Below, piece after piece: positions 28,911-38,006 of a stretch of DNA of 64,000 nt. Numbering within the stretch: position 1 is the first letter of the stretch; each line of letters begins with the position of its first letter. Under the pieces are notes generated by a model. That model was not told the DNA's origin, did not search any database, and saw only the letters and a program-made list of their open reading frames with translations. Origin of the DNA: Propionivibrio dicarboxylicus (GTDB taxonomy: Bacteria; Pseudomonadota; Gammaproteobacteria; Burkholderiales; Rhodocyclaceae); contig CAMDMZ010000009.1 in the NCBI GenBank assembly GCA_945902805.1, forward strand, positions 1 to 64,000, in the 5' to 3' direction. The position numbers and the translations under genes are program-made.

Positions 28911-29961
28911 CGGCGTATGTCACTGCCTCGCCGATCTGCTTCAACAACACCAGGCGCGTGCGGCCAGCGATTACTTTCTTGTCGTGGCTCATCAGATCAA
29001 GATAGCGATCGACGCCGAGCGGTGCGCCAACGATGGGCAATTGGGCTCGCTGCAGCAGAGTCTTGACCCGATCCACATCGCTGTCATTCAGCCACCCGAG
29101 ACGTCGGGAAAGTTCGGCTGCCATGACCGTCCCGGCGGCGATCGCCTCGCCATGCAGCCATTCACCATAGCCAACGCCAGTCTCGATAGCGTGGCCGAAG
29201 GTATGACCAAGATTGAGTAGCGCGCGGCCGCCTTCCTTTGCTGTTTCAAGCTCATCGTCGGCGACAACCTCGGCTTTGTTTTGACAGGAGCGTTCGATCG
29301 CGTAAGCCAGTGCGTCATCTTCCCGTGCCAGCAAACGGTCTAGATTGGCTTCAAGCCATTCAAGGAGGGGCAGATCGCGGATCAGTCCATACTTGATTAC
29401 TTCGGCTAAGCCAGCCGAAAGCTCGCGGTCTGGAAGTGTTTGGAGTGTTGTCGTATCCGCTAGCACCAACTTCGGCTGCCAGAACGCACCGATCATGTTT
29501 TTGCCACGCGGGTGATTGATACCTGTCTTGCCGCCCACGGATGAATCGACTTGCGAGAGCAAGGTGGTCGGCACCTGGATGAATGGAATCCCGCGCTGGT
29601 ACGTCGCCGCAGCATATCCGGCCAGATCGCCAATCACGCCGCCGCCCAACGCAACTATCGTCGTCGTGCGATCACAGCGCTCGGCCAGGAGATGATCGTA
29701 GATGAGATTGAGCGACTCGCTAGTCTTGTATTTTTCGCCATCGGGCAGGATAAGCGCCGTGCCACCAGCACCGACTTTTTTTAGGCGTTCTTCGAGTGAT
29801 GATAGATATAGCGGAGCAATGGTTTCGTTGGTGATGACGACAAAGCGGCGATTCGGCAATTGTGCGGAGAGCATGTCTGCTACGTGAGGATCGTCCGCTA
29901 GTTTCGGTCCAATGAATATCGGATACGACCGATCTGCCAAGCCGACGCTCAATTCACGCAT
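28858..29961 (-). CDS. aroB: 3-Dehydroquinate synthase
   Basis: AroB cyclises DAHP to 3-dehydroquinate, the second shikimate-pathway step, using NAD and a divalent metal. The 367-aa product has [53 protein letters not shown] and [12 protein letters not shown] (metal-binding histidines). Residues 61-69 (KKVGAGGTA) are a copy of the dispersed repeat, just before LILPDGE, in a surface segment that varies among relatives. It overlaps aroK by 13 nt and dgt downstream. Confidence 0.97.
   Translation of the reverse strand: MRELSVGLADRSYPIFIGPKLADDPHVADMLSAQLPNRRFVVITNETIAPLYLSSLEERLKKVGAGGTALILPDGEKYKTSESLNLIYDHLLAERCDRTTTIVALGGGVIGDLAGYAAATYQRGIPFIQVPTTLLSQVDSSVGGKTGINHPRGKNMIGAFWQPKLVLADTTTLQTLPDRELSAGLAEVIKYGLIRDLPLLEWLEANLDRLLAREDDALAYAIERSCQNKAEVVADDELETAKEGGRALLNLGHTFGHAIETGVGYGEWLHGEAIAAGTVMAAELSRRLGWLNDSDVDRVKTLLQRAQLPIVGAPLGVDRYLDLMSHDKKVIAGRTRLVLLKQIGEAVTYADASPEDIKASIETCCAG
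29755..29781 (-). repeat. Dispersed 27-bp repeat, copy 5 (in aroB, sense)
   Basis: 23 of 27 matches, read in frame as KKVGAGGTA. Confidence 0.7.
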
Positions 29962-30479
29962 TTTGCTAGCTCGCTCTCAACTTGCCGGACGATGGTTGAA
30001 ACGGCTCCGGGTTTGGTATCAATGATGATATCGGCAATTTCGCGATAGAGCGGATCACGCGCGTCGTGCAACTCCTGGAGCTTTTCCAATGGGTTGGGGA
30101 CGTTCAACAAGGGGCGGTGGTTGCTTCGACGTGTCCGCTCGTAGAGAACTGCGGGAGTCGCATTCAGATAGACCACGATGCCGTTAGCCTTCAGCAATTT
30201 CCGATTCTCCGGCCGGACTACCACACCGCCTCCCGTCGCTAACACGAGACCCTCGCGCGTGACCAATTCGGCAAGCAGGCGTGTTTCTCGATCACGAAAG
30301 CCCGGTTCGCCTTCAAGTTCGAATATCAAGGGAATACGTACCCCGGTGCGCGCCTCAACCTCTAGGTCAAGATCTGCGAATTCAAAATTGATACGGCGCG
30401 CCAACTGACGCCCGACGGTGGTTTTCCCGGCGCCCATGAGCCCCACTAGATATACCTTTTGCAGGGCCGTCCGGGTCAT
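29949..30479 (-). CDS. aroK: Shikimate kinase
   Basis: AroK phosphorylates shikimate with ATP. The 176-aa product has the Walker A motif [16 protein letters not shown], shikimate-binding residues in [13 protein letters not shown] and FRDRETRLL, the LATGGGVVV loop and the lid RSNHRPLL. It heads the aroK-aroB-dgt cluster behind the pil operon, the order common in proteobacteria. The aroB start lies inside its last codons, so translation is probably coupled. Confidence 0.96.
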   Translation of the reverse strand: MTRTALQKVYLVGLMGAGKTTVGRQLARRINFEFADLDLEVEARTGVRIPLIFELEGEPGFRDRETRLLAELVTREGLVLATGGGVVVRPENRKLLKANGIVVYLNATPAVLYERTRRSNHRPLLNVPNPLEKLQELHDARDPLYREIADIIIDTKPGAVSTIVRQVESELAKCVN

Positions 30480-30569
30480 TCAGTTGACATCCATTGCAGA
30501 TTCAGACCAACGTTATACCTGCCGCGTTGGCGGGATCATGCTCGGTTGAACCTAGGCGGCGCGTGCCTC

Positions 30570-32621
30570 TCAGTTAACACTTATCGAAATGGCTGTTTCC
30601 CTGCCGGATGGTGTTTTCACCAGTAGGGTCGCCCCGCCTGATGCTGCCCCCATGGGAGCACCGCAATTTGACTTGTCGAACGCTACGGTCAGCAGGTGGC
30701 TGGACGATGATGCAACCGCGTTCGGAACCGTTCCCGGCGACAACGTGATTGTGCCAACTACGGCAACCGGTGGTGACACAGCAATGTCCTCGATTCGCGA
30801 AACCTTGGAATCGGCTGACACGGCAATGGTAGTGCCTGCGGGAAGTATATTGCCGTTGCCGTCGTCCAAGCTTATTGCCAATGTCGCTCGGCAGCTATTT
30901 CCCATTGAAAGGGTAGCGGGACTAAGTAGGCGAGCCGTTGACCCCGACAGGATAAGGGTAGATTGAGCGCGAACATGCGCGGCACCCCAGAGCCCGTCGC
31001 ACGTGGCTGCAACCATCAACTGTGACGTGGTACCCGGAGGAATGTAGTTAGTAAGCGAACTGGCGCCACACGCAGTGAGTCCGGAGGTAGCGAAATTAAC
31101 TTGCTGCTCACCGGAATCGCGGGTGGTGTTGAAATTCGCATCAACAAACAAGTCCCCAAGATCCTGAAATGGTTCCGTTGTTTGTCGCGCGTTGTCCCCA
31201 TTGTCGTCGCGGAAACTCTCCTCGCCGACCGCATACGCCGTGATTGCCACCCGCCCACTGGTCGGCCGCGGATTTGCGGATGTGGCAGTCACCGAGCAGG
31301 TACCATTGACTGTCGAACAGATTCCCAAGGAACTTGTACCCACTTGGGCGCCGCTTGAAATAAAGTTGATGGCCGTGCCATCGGGCACCGGATTGCCGAC
31401 CCTATCCGAGGCAATGACACGGATATCCGTGGTTGTTCCATCGATGTTCAAGCCCTCAATATTTAAGGTCTTGATGCTCAACGAGAATCGATCTTGGACC
31501 GGTCGGCCAGTGGAGATTTGGATCTTCACCGACTGGGTGCGGAATGTATTTCCGCCTGAAACATGGGTGGCTGTTACCCAGACCGGTGTCGGAACGGTGC
31601 CTGCGGAGACAGAAACCGTTACCTCTCCGCTTCCGTCGGTTTGCTTTGTTGGCGTTCCGGTCGCCAAACCATCAAGCAGGATTCCACCCGCTCGCGTCGT
31701 CAGATCAAAGGAGACCTGGGCATTGGGTATCGGGAGATTGTTGTTGTCGACCAGTTTGAACTTTATTAGCGAACTTTCGGCCAGACCTGCAGCACCGGTG
31801 CCCCTCAATACGATGGAGGTTGGAGCTGCCGAGACGAACTGAATGGCGGCGGCGCTGGGGGCATTTACGGTCAGCGGGGTAGATATCGTGGTTGCTGTGC
31901 CTGCCACGCTTGCTGTGATTGTATCGGTTCCGTTACAGCCCCCATCGACATAGGTAGCGGTCGCGACCCCGTTAACCGAGTTCGCAGTGGCGGTCAGATT
32001 CGCCTTGCCCGATGCCGCACATGTCGATGTAAACGATACAGCTACTGACGAAGTGGTCGGTACGCCACCGACAGAAACGGTGACGTTCGTCGTCGCATAT
32101 GCGGTAAGACTGGTTGCACCGGCCGACAGATTTGCTGAAAGGTTGGTCAGGGTCACACTGGCGGCACCAACGGCGAAATTGATTTTCGCCGTTGCTGTTA
32201 CGTCTGTACTTCCGTCTTGCACAGATGATGTCGCTGTGAGCGTGGTCGCTCCGGCAGCAAGTAGGCTTGCGGCATCCACTCGGATCCGGGCAACCCCTGC
32301 TGAGTCGGTCAGTGCGGTACCGGATTGTGGGGTCATTGACGCAAGAGCGGCGTCTGCCAGTTCGAACTTCACCAATGCAGTCTCTAATGGAAGTCCGGCC
32401 GAGTTCTTTACGGTTGCGGAAATTATTGCGCCGTCACCAGACGATACGAAGGTCTTGCTGGCAGAGGTAACGGGGTCCGCCATCGCTAAAGTAATAGTGG
32501 GAGTCCCCGTTGCATCAGTGGTCCCGCCGCCGGATCCGGTTGCACCGCCCCCCCCCACGCATCCAGTCAATTGAAGAGTTAGCAGCAATACCGACGCGAG
32601 GGCGGTAATGGATTTAATCAT
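30570..32621 (-). CDS. Ig-like-domain lipoprotein
   Basis: A 683-aa predicted lipoprotein. The signal peptide ends in a lipobox LTGC (Cys about residue 21), followed by a Gly-rich linker. Three or more bacterial Ig-like (Big-1/invasin-type) domains follow, recognisable by repeated segments such as VKNSAGLPLETALVKFEL, VDNNNLPIPNAQVSFDL and SDRVGNPVPDGTAINFIS. A calcium-loop-like DDNGDN and DANFNTTRDSGE occur late. CCGGAG precedes the ATG. It follows pilQ by 46 nt on the same strand, so it may be part of the pilus transcript; a role in pilus assembly or as an outer-membrane adhesin is inference from position. Confidence 0.82.
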   Translation of the reverse strand: MIKSITALASVLLLTLQLTGCVGGGGATGSGGGTTDATGTPTITLAMADPVTSASKTFVSSGDGAIISATVKNSAGLPLETALVKFELADAALASMTPQSGTALTDSAGVARIRVDAASLLAAGATTLTATSSVQDGSTDVTATAKINFAVGAASVTLTNLSANLSAGATSLTAYATTNVTVSVGGVPTTSSVAVSFTSTCAASGKANLTATANSVNGVATATYVDGGCNGTDTITASVAGTATTISTPLTVNAPSAAAIQFVSAAPTSIVLRGTGAAGLAESSLIKFKLVDNNNLPIPNAQVSFDLTTRAGGILLDGLATGTPTKQTDGSGEVTVSVSAGTVPTPVWVTATHVSGGNTFRTQSVKIQISTGRPVQDRFSLSIKTLNIEGLNIDGTTTDIRVIASDRVGNPVPDGTAINFISSGAQVGTSSLGICSTVNGTCSVTATSANPRPTSGRVAITAYAVGEESFRDDNGDNARQTTEPFQDLGDLFVDANFNTTRDSGEQQVNFATSGLTACGASSLTNYIPPGTTSQLMVAATCDGLWGAAHVRAQSTLILSGSTARLLSPATLSMGNSCRATLAISLDDGNGNILPAGTTIAVSADSKVSRIEDIAVSPPVAVVGTITLSPGTVPNAVASSSSHLLTVAFDKSNCGAPMGAASGGATLLVKTPSGRETAISISVN

Positions 32622-32667
32622 TTCGTGCTCCGGAAAATCAACGTTAAGTCAGTGTAACTGCAAATGA

Positions 32668-34884
32668 TCAGCGGGCGATTGCTTGGCTGATGGCCTCGTC
32701 AAGAACCCGCGGGGTGATAAATACGAGCAACTCTTCGGTACGCGCGATCTTCGAAGTGCTCTTAAAGAATTTCCCTATCCACGGGATATCGCTCAAGAAC
32801 GGTATCCGCTCTTCAGACCCGGTCGAGTTTTCCTTCAAGACGCCACCCAGGACGGTCGTGCCACCGTTTTCAACGGTTACTTCAGTCGAAATCTGGGACT
32901 TCAGAATCGATGGCTGGCCGTTGGACGTGGTTGGGCCCAATTCATCATTGGTCACATCCAGTTTGAGGATCACGGTACCGTTTGGCGCAATTTGAGGCTT
33001 TACCTTCAAGGTTAGAGTCGCATTCTGGAACGTAACGGAAGGCGCACCGGTCCCTGTTGAACCGATGTAGGCAACCTGAGTACCTTTCAGAATCGTGGCC
33101 TCTTTGTTATTTGCGGTCACAATGCGCGGCGTAGAAATATTCTTGACCTTATCTTCGTTTTCGCCAGCCTGTAGTTCAAGGTTGATGAACTTGGTCAATC
33201 CAGCGTTGAAGACGCTAATAGCAAATTTATTCGTTGCCGAATTGTTGGGTAAATCGATCGATGGGCCAAGAAATGGAGTTGTCGGTGCGGCCCGGCTTGA
33301 GCTGTCCTGCCCCGTCGCGGTGATCAAATCAGCCGTTGTACGACCTGCGACAGCGAATGTTCCACCTACGAGTTGCTGACCAATTCCCTGGCCGGCAATG
33401 GTATTCGATAGGTCGTTCACGCCTAGTCGCATACCAAGATGCCGACTAAAACCCGTCTCCGCACTTACCAACCTGGCTTCGATCATGACCTGCTTAACAG
33501 GAACATCGACACTGCGGATGACCTGCCGAATGGCTTCAATTCGATCGGATGTATCGCGAATAAACAGCTTGTTGGTAGCAGCATGCTGGCTCATGCTACC
33601 CCGTGACGACAAAAGACCCTTACTCGTACCAGCGGTCTGTCCGCCCGGATTTGCACCAGCACCGGTGGCGGGGCCGGGGGATTGGGTGTCCAATGCATTG
33701 GATATCAATGCGACGACATCGGCGACCTTGAGATAGTTAAGCTCAAAGGTTTCCGACGCCAAGGGCGCGGTATCGTTCGCGCGAGCGAGTTCGTCAGCTT
33801 GTTCCTGGTCCCGCTTCAGCAGTATCGCTCGATCGCCAAACAGGACAACCTCGTTGCGAATCCGCATGCTGGCATTCACCTGCGCCATGACGATATCCAG
33901 CGCCTGATCGTAGGGTATGTTCTCCAGACTGACAGTGACCTTCTTTCCGGCCAGCGAAGGGTCCACCATCACGTTCTTGCCTGAAATCTCGGCAAGGGTC
34001 CGCAGCACCATCGTTGCTTCAGCCTCGTAAAAATTGATCGAGACCTTCTGCCCCTGCTGACCACGCTGAACCAACTTGTTCATGTCCTCAGTCGGGATCG
34101 GTTTGACTTCAATGGTCAGCATGTTGTTGGCCATGTGGGCTTGATGGAACCAATGCCCTTTCGCCTGGACATCGATACGGGCACCAGTACGTGTCCGTTG
34201 TGCTGTCACATGCGTCACTGGGGTGGCGAAGTCCACGGTGTCTCGCCGATTCTGCAGCCGCTCAGGTAGCTCAACATCTGACAGCTGGATAACCAATCCG
34301 GTCGATGTGCGCTGGATATCCATCGGCAACGTGCCATCACTTAAACTGAGGCTGACGACACCCTGACCATCCTCGCCGCGACGAAAGAGAATTTCCCGTA
34401 TAGCGCCGTCCATGCTGGTGCCTGTAGCGGACTTACCGGCAAGACTCGACGATGATGCAGTCGGTACGCGACTGGATGGCGACCGATCAGCAGTATCTCC
34501 CCGACCGGTCAAGCGGACATAAATGGCGTTCCCCTCGACTTCGGTAGTAAAAGCGGCCGCGCGATGTAGATTGAGGACTAACCGGGTCAAGCTCTCAGCT
34601 TGAACTAGATTCAGACTTTTCAAATCACCGGTGTCGATCTTTTGGCTGGTTTTGCCCGTCAAATTTTGCGTGTCAGGGAAATCAAAAACAAGGCGCGGCG
34701 GTTCGACGATGCTCCAGTTACCCGGAGCGGCTTTCACAGGATCGCGCATCTCTATTTTTACGAGAGCGCTTTCTCCGTCCTTGCGCACCTGAACCTGTGT
34801 AATTGCATTCTCCGCAACGGCAGTGCCGGACAGGAGGCTGAAAATCGAGAAAACTAACGCGGCTAACCTGAAATTAGGTTGCAT
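32668..34884 (-). CDS. pilQ: Type IV pilus secretin
   Basis: PilQ forms the outer-membrane channel for type IV pili, also used in DNA uptake. The 738-aa product has a signal peptide (VFSIFSLLSGTAVAEN), two N-terminal AMIN-type beta domains, an STN/N0 region (VSINFYEAEATMVLRTLAEI), an N1 domain (ETFELNYLKVADVVALISNAL) and the C-terminal secretin domain (VEARLVSAETGFSRHLG, ending ELLVFITPRVLDEA). It overlaps pilP by 22 nt and closes the pilMNOPQ operon. Confidence 0.96.
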   Translation of the reverse strand: MQPNFRLAALVFSIFSLLSGTAVAENAITQVQVRKDGESALVKIEMRDPVKAAPGNWSIVEPPRLVFDFPDTQNLTGKTSQKIDTGDLKSLNLVQAESLTRLVLNLHRAAAFTTEVEGNAIYVRLTGRGDTADRSPSSRVPTASSSSLAGKSATGTSMDGAIREILFRRGEDGQGVVSLSLSDGTLPMDIQRTSTGLVIQLSDVELPERLQNRRDTVDFATPVTHVTAQRTRTGARIDVQAKGHWFHQAHMANNMLTIEVKPIPTEDMNKLVQRGQQGQKVSINFYEAEATMVLRTLAEISGKNVMVDPSLAGKKVTVSLENIPYDQALDIVMAQVNASMRIRNEVVLFGDRAILLKRDQEQADELARANDTAPLASETFELNYLKVADVVALISNALDTQSPGPATGAGANPGGQTAGTSKGLLSSRGSMSQHAATNKLFIRDTSDRIEAIRQVIRSVDVPVKQVMIEARLVSAETGFSRHLGMRLGVNDLSNTIAGQGIGQQLVGGTFAVAGRTTADLITATGQDSSSRAAPTTPFLGPSIDLPNNSATNKFAISVFNAGLTKFINLELQAGENEDKVKNISTPRIVTANNKEATILKGTQVAYIGSTGTGAPSVTFQNATLTLKVKPQIAPNGTVILKLDVTNDELGPTTSNGQPSILKSQISTEVTVENGGTTVLGGVLKENSTGSEERIPFLSDIPWIGKFFKSTSKIARTEELLVFITPRVLDEAISQAIAR

Positions 34885-35417
34885 TTCTGACCTCCCGTTT
34901 GGGGCAACTGCTTGACGACCTCGCGGTCTGTCCAGGCTCCATTGGTATCCTTGACCGTTTCAATTATCCGTACCTGACAATGGTCTATCCCGACGACCTT
35001 GCCAAAGTTTTGGCCCATGAATTCGCCGACCCGAACATACTTTGGTTTATTCGGACGGAGTGTTTGCACAATGGCGATGTAGGACTTACCGTCGAACAGC
35101 ACTCCAGTCACTTGTAAATCTTCTAGCAGAAAACTTTCCAGTGCTTGCTTTGGTCGGTCGCTCGCTGGAGTGGATTGATCCTTTGCCATCTCTGCGGTCA
35201 GTACTTTACCGCCTGAAAACGGCGAGAGAGCCTTCTCAGCTTCATACGATACGACGGGAAATGGCTTGATTTCCGGCAGCGGCGGTACTTTTCCCTTCAT
35301 TCCCTTTGCTTGCTCATTCATCCAACCCTTCAGATCTTCATGTTCGGCCGTCGAACAACCGGCTGCCGCCATGCAGGCGAAAAGCACACACGATATCGCT
35401 TTCAGTCGACAAGTCAT
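34863..35417 (-). CDS. pilP: Type IV pilus inner-membrane lipoprotein PilP
   Basis: PilP links the PilNO inner-membrane complex to PilQ. The 184-aa product has a lipoprotein signal with lipobox AAGC at about residue 21, a proline-containing disordered segment, then the folded C-terminal domain with VTGVLFDGKSYIAIVQT and YVRVGEFMGQNFGKVVGI. It overlaps both neighbours (pilO by 4 nt, pilQ by 22 nt). Confidence 0.94.
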   Translation of the reverse strand: MTCRLKAISCVLFACMAAAGCSTAEHEDLKGWMNEQAKGMKGKVPPLPEIKPFPVVSYEAEKALSPFSGGKVLTAEMAKDQSTPASDRPKQALESFLLEDLQVTGVLFDGKSYIAIVQTLRPNKPKYVRVGEFMGQNFGKVVGIDHCQVRIIETVKDTNGAWTDREVVKQLPQTGGQKCNLISG

Positions 35418-36169
35418 TTCTTCGTGCCTGTCCGTTTGTCTTTTTCTGCCTTACGTTGTTTGGCAAGTTCTGCTTCATCAAGATACCGGAACGTTTTCGC
35501 CGTCGTCTTGATCGACAATATCTCCCCCTTCGCACCGGAGGAAATCTCGAGATCGTTGAGTGTCACAATCCGTGGCAGTTGTGCGATGTCGCCTGCAAAC
35601 GCACCCACATCATGATAGTTGCCCATCAGTTGCAGACTGATCGGAACCTCAGCATAAAAGCCTTGGGGTGACTCGCCGCCGGGTTTGAACAACTCGACTG
35701 TCAAACCACGGCTTTGCGCGGCCTTGTTGATATCCACCAGAAGATCACCGATTTCAGACTGGTTCGGTAGTTGCCTGAGCAAAATGCCGAAAGAATTATC
35801 GATCGCTGCGAGCTGCGCTTTATGCGCATCAAGGTTGATGGCTTGCTGCTTCTTGCTTACCCACTCCTCCTTGAGCTTGGTTTCTTCAGTCTCTTTTTGT
35901 GCCAGTTCTTCCATCTGCACATTCCAGCCAAACCACCAGCCAGCGGTAACCAACGCCGCAAAGAGACCAAACAGAATCAGGGCTCTCGGTGCTAGCGGCC
36001 AAAGCCCTGGATCCTTCGGGTCCAGGGTCTTGAAATCATCAAGAATCTGCGCGAAGTCAACCAACGGCTTCTTCGGGGCCGCTGGAGCCGCTGCGACTAA
36101 TCTTGCCGCCTCCCGATCGGACATACGATCCGCAGCAGTCTTGCGTTTGAAGATGGCTGGTAGCTTCAT
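35414..36169 (-). CDS. pilO: Type IV pilus inner-membrane protein PilO
   Basis: PilO pairs with PilN as a periplasmic scaffold around the pilus machine. The 251-aa product has a cytoplasmic N-terminus, one membrane segment (ALILFGLFAALVTAGWWFGW at about 85-104), a coiled-coil (QKETEETKLKEEWVSKKQQA) and a ferredoxin-like periplasmic domain ending in basic residues. It overlaps pilN and pilP by 4 nt each. Confidence 0.94.
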   Translation of the reverse strand: MKLPAIFKRKTAADRMSDREAARLVAAAPAAPKKPLVDFAQILDDFKTLDPKDPGLWPLAPRALILFGLFAALVTAGWWFGWNVQMEELAQKETEETKLKEEWVSKKQQAINLDAHKAQLAAIDNSFGILLRQLPNQSEIGDLLVDINKAAQSRGLTVELFKPGGESPQGFYAEVPISLQLMGNYHDVGAFAGDIAQLPRIVTLNDLEISSGAKGEILSIKTTAKTFRYLDEAELAKQRKAEKDKRTGTKK

Positions 36170-36741
36170 TGCTTCGCCTTTCCCGCAGGTTCGGCGGTAG
36201 TTTGGCGGGTAATGAAGACTTCAACGGAAAACGCATTCAACCGCTTGTTGCCCACTGTTTCCGCTTTGGTTTCGATCAGTCTTGCGTCTTCCAGTAACGG
36301 TGTTTCATCCAGACTGTTCATCAGCGTGGTAATTCTTGCGTTCGACTGCGCGTAACCCTGCAAAGTAATCTTGACCCCGGCTTGCTTGATCGTCCGCAGA
36401 TAGATCCCTTCCGGAACATTGCGAGCTAACTCATTGAAGAGATGTACCGTTTCTGCCCTATTGGCCTGTAATACCTCGATCACCTGCTTACGTGCAATTA
36501 GGGCATCTATCTGATTCTTGAGCTTCTTGATTTCCTCGATTTCCTTGTCCAGAAGAGCGGACTCTCGTTTCAAGAACTCATTCTTCTCAGCCTGAACAGA
36601 AATTTGCCCGTTAAGTAGCCCGTAGCCCAAGAACCAAATCAACCCGCCCAATACCGAAACCATCCCGAGCAAGGCATAAAACTGCTGCCGTCGAGCCTTA
36701 CGCTTTTCTTCGCGATGGGGAAGAAGGTTGATCCGGATCAT
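36166..36741 (-). CDS. pilN: Type IV pilus inner-membrane protein PilN
   Basis: PilN binds PilM through its short cytoplasmic N-terminus (MIRINLLPHREEKRKARR, containing the conserved INLLP) and PilO in the periplasm. One membrane segment at about 25-45 is followed by a coiled-coil (LDKEIEEIKKLKNQIDAL) and a periplasmic domain. It is 191 aa, typical in size. It overlaps pilM and pilO by 4 nt. Confidence 0.95.
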   Translation of the reverse strand: MIRINLLPHREEKRKARRQQFYALLGMVSVLGGLIWFLGYGLLNGQISVQAEKNEFLKRESALLDKEIEEIKKLKNQIDALIARKQVIEVLQANRAETVHLFNELARNVPEGIYLRTIKQAGVKITLQGYAQSNARITTLMNSLDETPLLEDARLIETKAETVGNKRLNAFSVEVFITRQTTAEPAGKAKQ

Positions 36742-37829
36742 GCGTCAAACTTCCGCAAAGCCAAACCGCACGCCACCATCAATGACGGTGCATCGATCAT
36801 TAATTGCTTGGCGCGAACCCTGGGTGAAACCTCCATTCCGGCAAACGGGTTAGCCAGAACGGTATTTACACCAACGCGCTGCGCAACCACCTCGGCGACT
36901 CCCGGCGCAAGAGCGCCACCACCCGCCAGAACGATGTGGTGAATTTCGGAATGAGGCGTCGATGTAAAGAAAAACTGCCGCGCCCGAGCGATTTCCTGCG
37001 CCAGATTCTCACGGAACGGGTGAAGCAACTCTGCCTCATAGTTATCTGGCGGTCCCTCTGCTCGCTTTACGCCCTCAGCTTCCTCAGGGCTCATGCCGTA
37101 AACGCGCATGATGTCCTGGGTCAACATTCCGCCACCGAAAGCCTGCTCACGTGCGTAGAGCTGCTGCTCATTCTTCATCATGAGAAACTTGGTCGCAGTA
37201 GCACCAACATCGACCAGCATGACAACCTGATCCTTACCCTCGTTGGGCAAGTGCTTGACCACAAGTTCATAAGCCGCCTGGATGGCATATGACTCGACAT
37301 CCATGACGACAGGGCGCAGATTGGCTGACTCAGCGACGGCGACCCGGTCCTCGACTTTCTCTTTACGAGACGCCGCCAGGAGAACTTCCACATCGTCCGG
37401 ACTGGATGGCACAGGGCCAATAACCTGAAAATCGAGATTGACCTCTTCCAGCGCAAAAGGAATGTACTGGTTTGCCTCTGACTCGACCTGAATTTCCATC
37501 TCGGTTTCACGCAAGCTGGCAGGGAGGGTGATTTTTTTGGTGATCACCGCAGAGGCCGGCAACGCCATCGCCACGAAGCGCGTGGACGTTCCGAGACGTT
37601 TCCAGCACCGTGCGATAACGTCAGTCACCACTTCAAGATTGGCGATATTGCCGTCCACTACCGCATCCCGGGGCAGACCCTCGATGGCATAGCGTTCAAT
37701 GCGCGGCTGTCCTTTGCCCGCGTCAACCATCTCAACCATCTTTACCGAAGACGAGCTGATATCCAACCCAATCAACGGCCGAAGCTTGGGATTGAAGATC
37801 GACCTCAGCGCCGAAACATCGATCTGCAA
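36738..37829 (-). CDS. pilM: Type IV pilus actin-like ATPase PilM
   Basis: PilM is the cytoplasmic actin-fold protein that docks on PilN. The 363-aa product has IGLDISSSSVKMVEM (phosphate loop), LVDVGATATKFLMM and the adenosine motif IVLAGGGALAPGVAEVVAQR. The start is TTG 37829, with AAGGA about 9 nt upstream; an ATG at 37834 is out of frame. It is the first gene of pilMNOPQ, divergent from mrcA. Confidence 0.95.
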   Translation of the reverse strand: MQIDVSALRSIFNPKLRPLIGLDISSSSVKMVEMVDAGKGQPRIERYAIEGLPRDAVVDGNIANLEVVTDVIARCWKRLGTSTRFVAMALPASAVITKKITLPASLRETEMEIQVESEANQYIPFALEEVNLDFQVIGPVPSSPDDVEVLLAASRKEKVEDRVAVAESANLRPVVMDVESYAIQAAYELVVKHLPNEGKDQVVMLVDVGATATKFLMMKNEQQLYAREQAFGGGMLTQDIMRVYGMSPEEAEGVKRAEGPPDNYEAELLHPFRENLAQEIARARQFFFTSTPHSEIHHIVLAGGGALAPGVAEVVAQRVGVNTVLANPFAGMEVSPRVRAKQLMIDAPSLMVACGLALRKFDA

Positions 37830-38006
37830 GTCATTTTCCTTTTAAAAATATTGCGTTACAAGCAATACCAATAATTCACTTCAGATGCTATCAGCAACTA
37901 TAACGGCTGTAAAGCAAAAATATTGAATATTCAAGTGCTCACCGTATCACATTGACCACACCACGTATAATTTCTCCCTCTTCCCTCGCCGTGTTATCGC
38001 ACTCTT
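37830..38006. promoter_or_regulatory. Divergent pilM/mrcA control region
   Basis: This AT-rich 177-nt stretch lies between the divergent pilM and PBP1A genes. A perfect -10 hexamer TATAAT is at 37966-37971 on the plus strand for PBP1A, with only a weak -35 (near 37943). Several AT-rich inverted repeats (for example TTGAATATTCAA near 37923-37934) could be protein-binding sites. No confident pilM promoter is seen. Confidence 0.4.
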
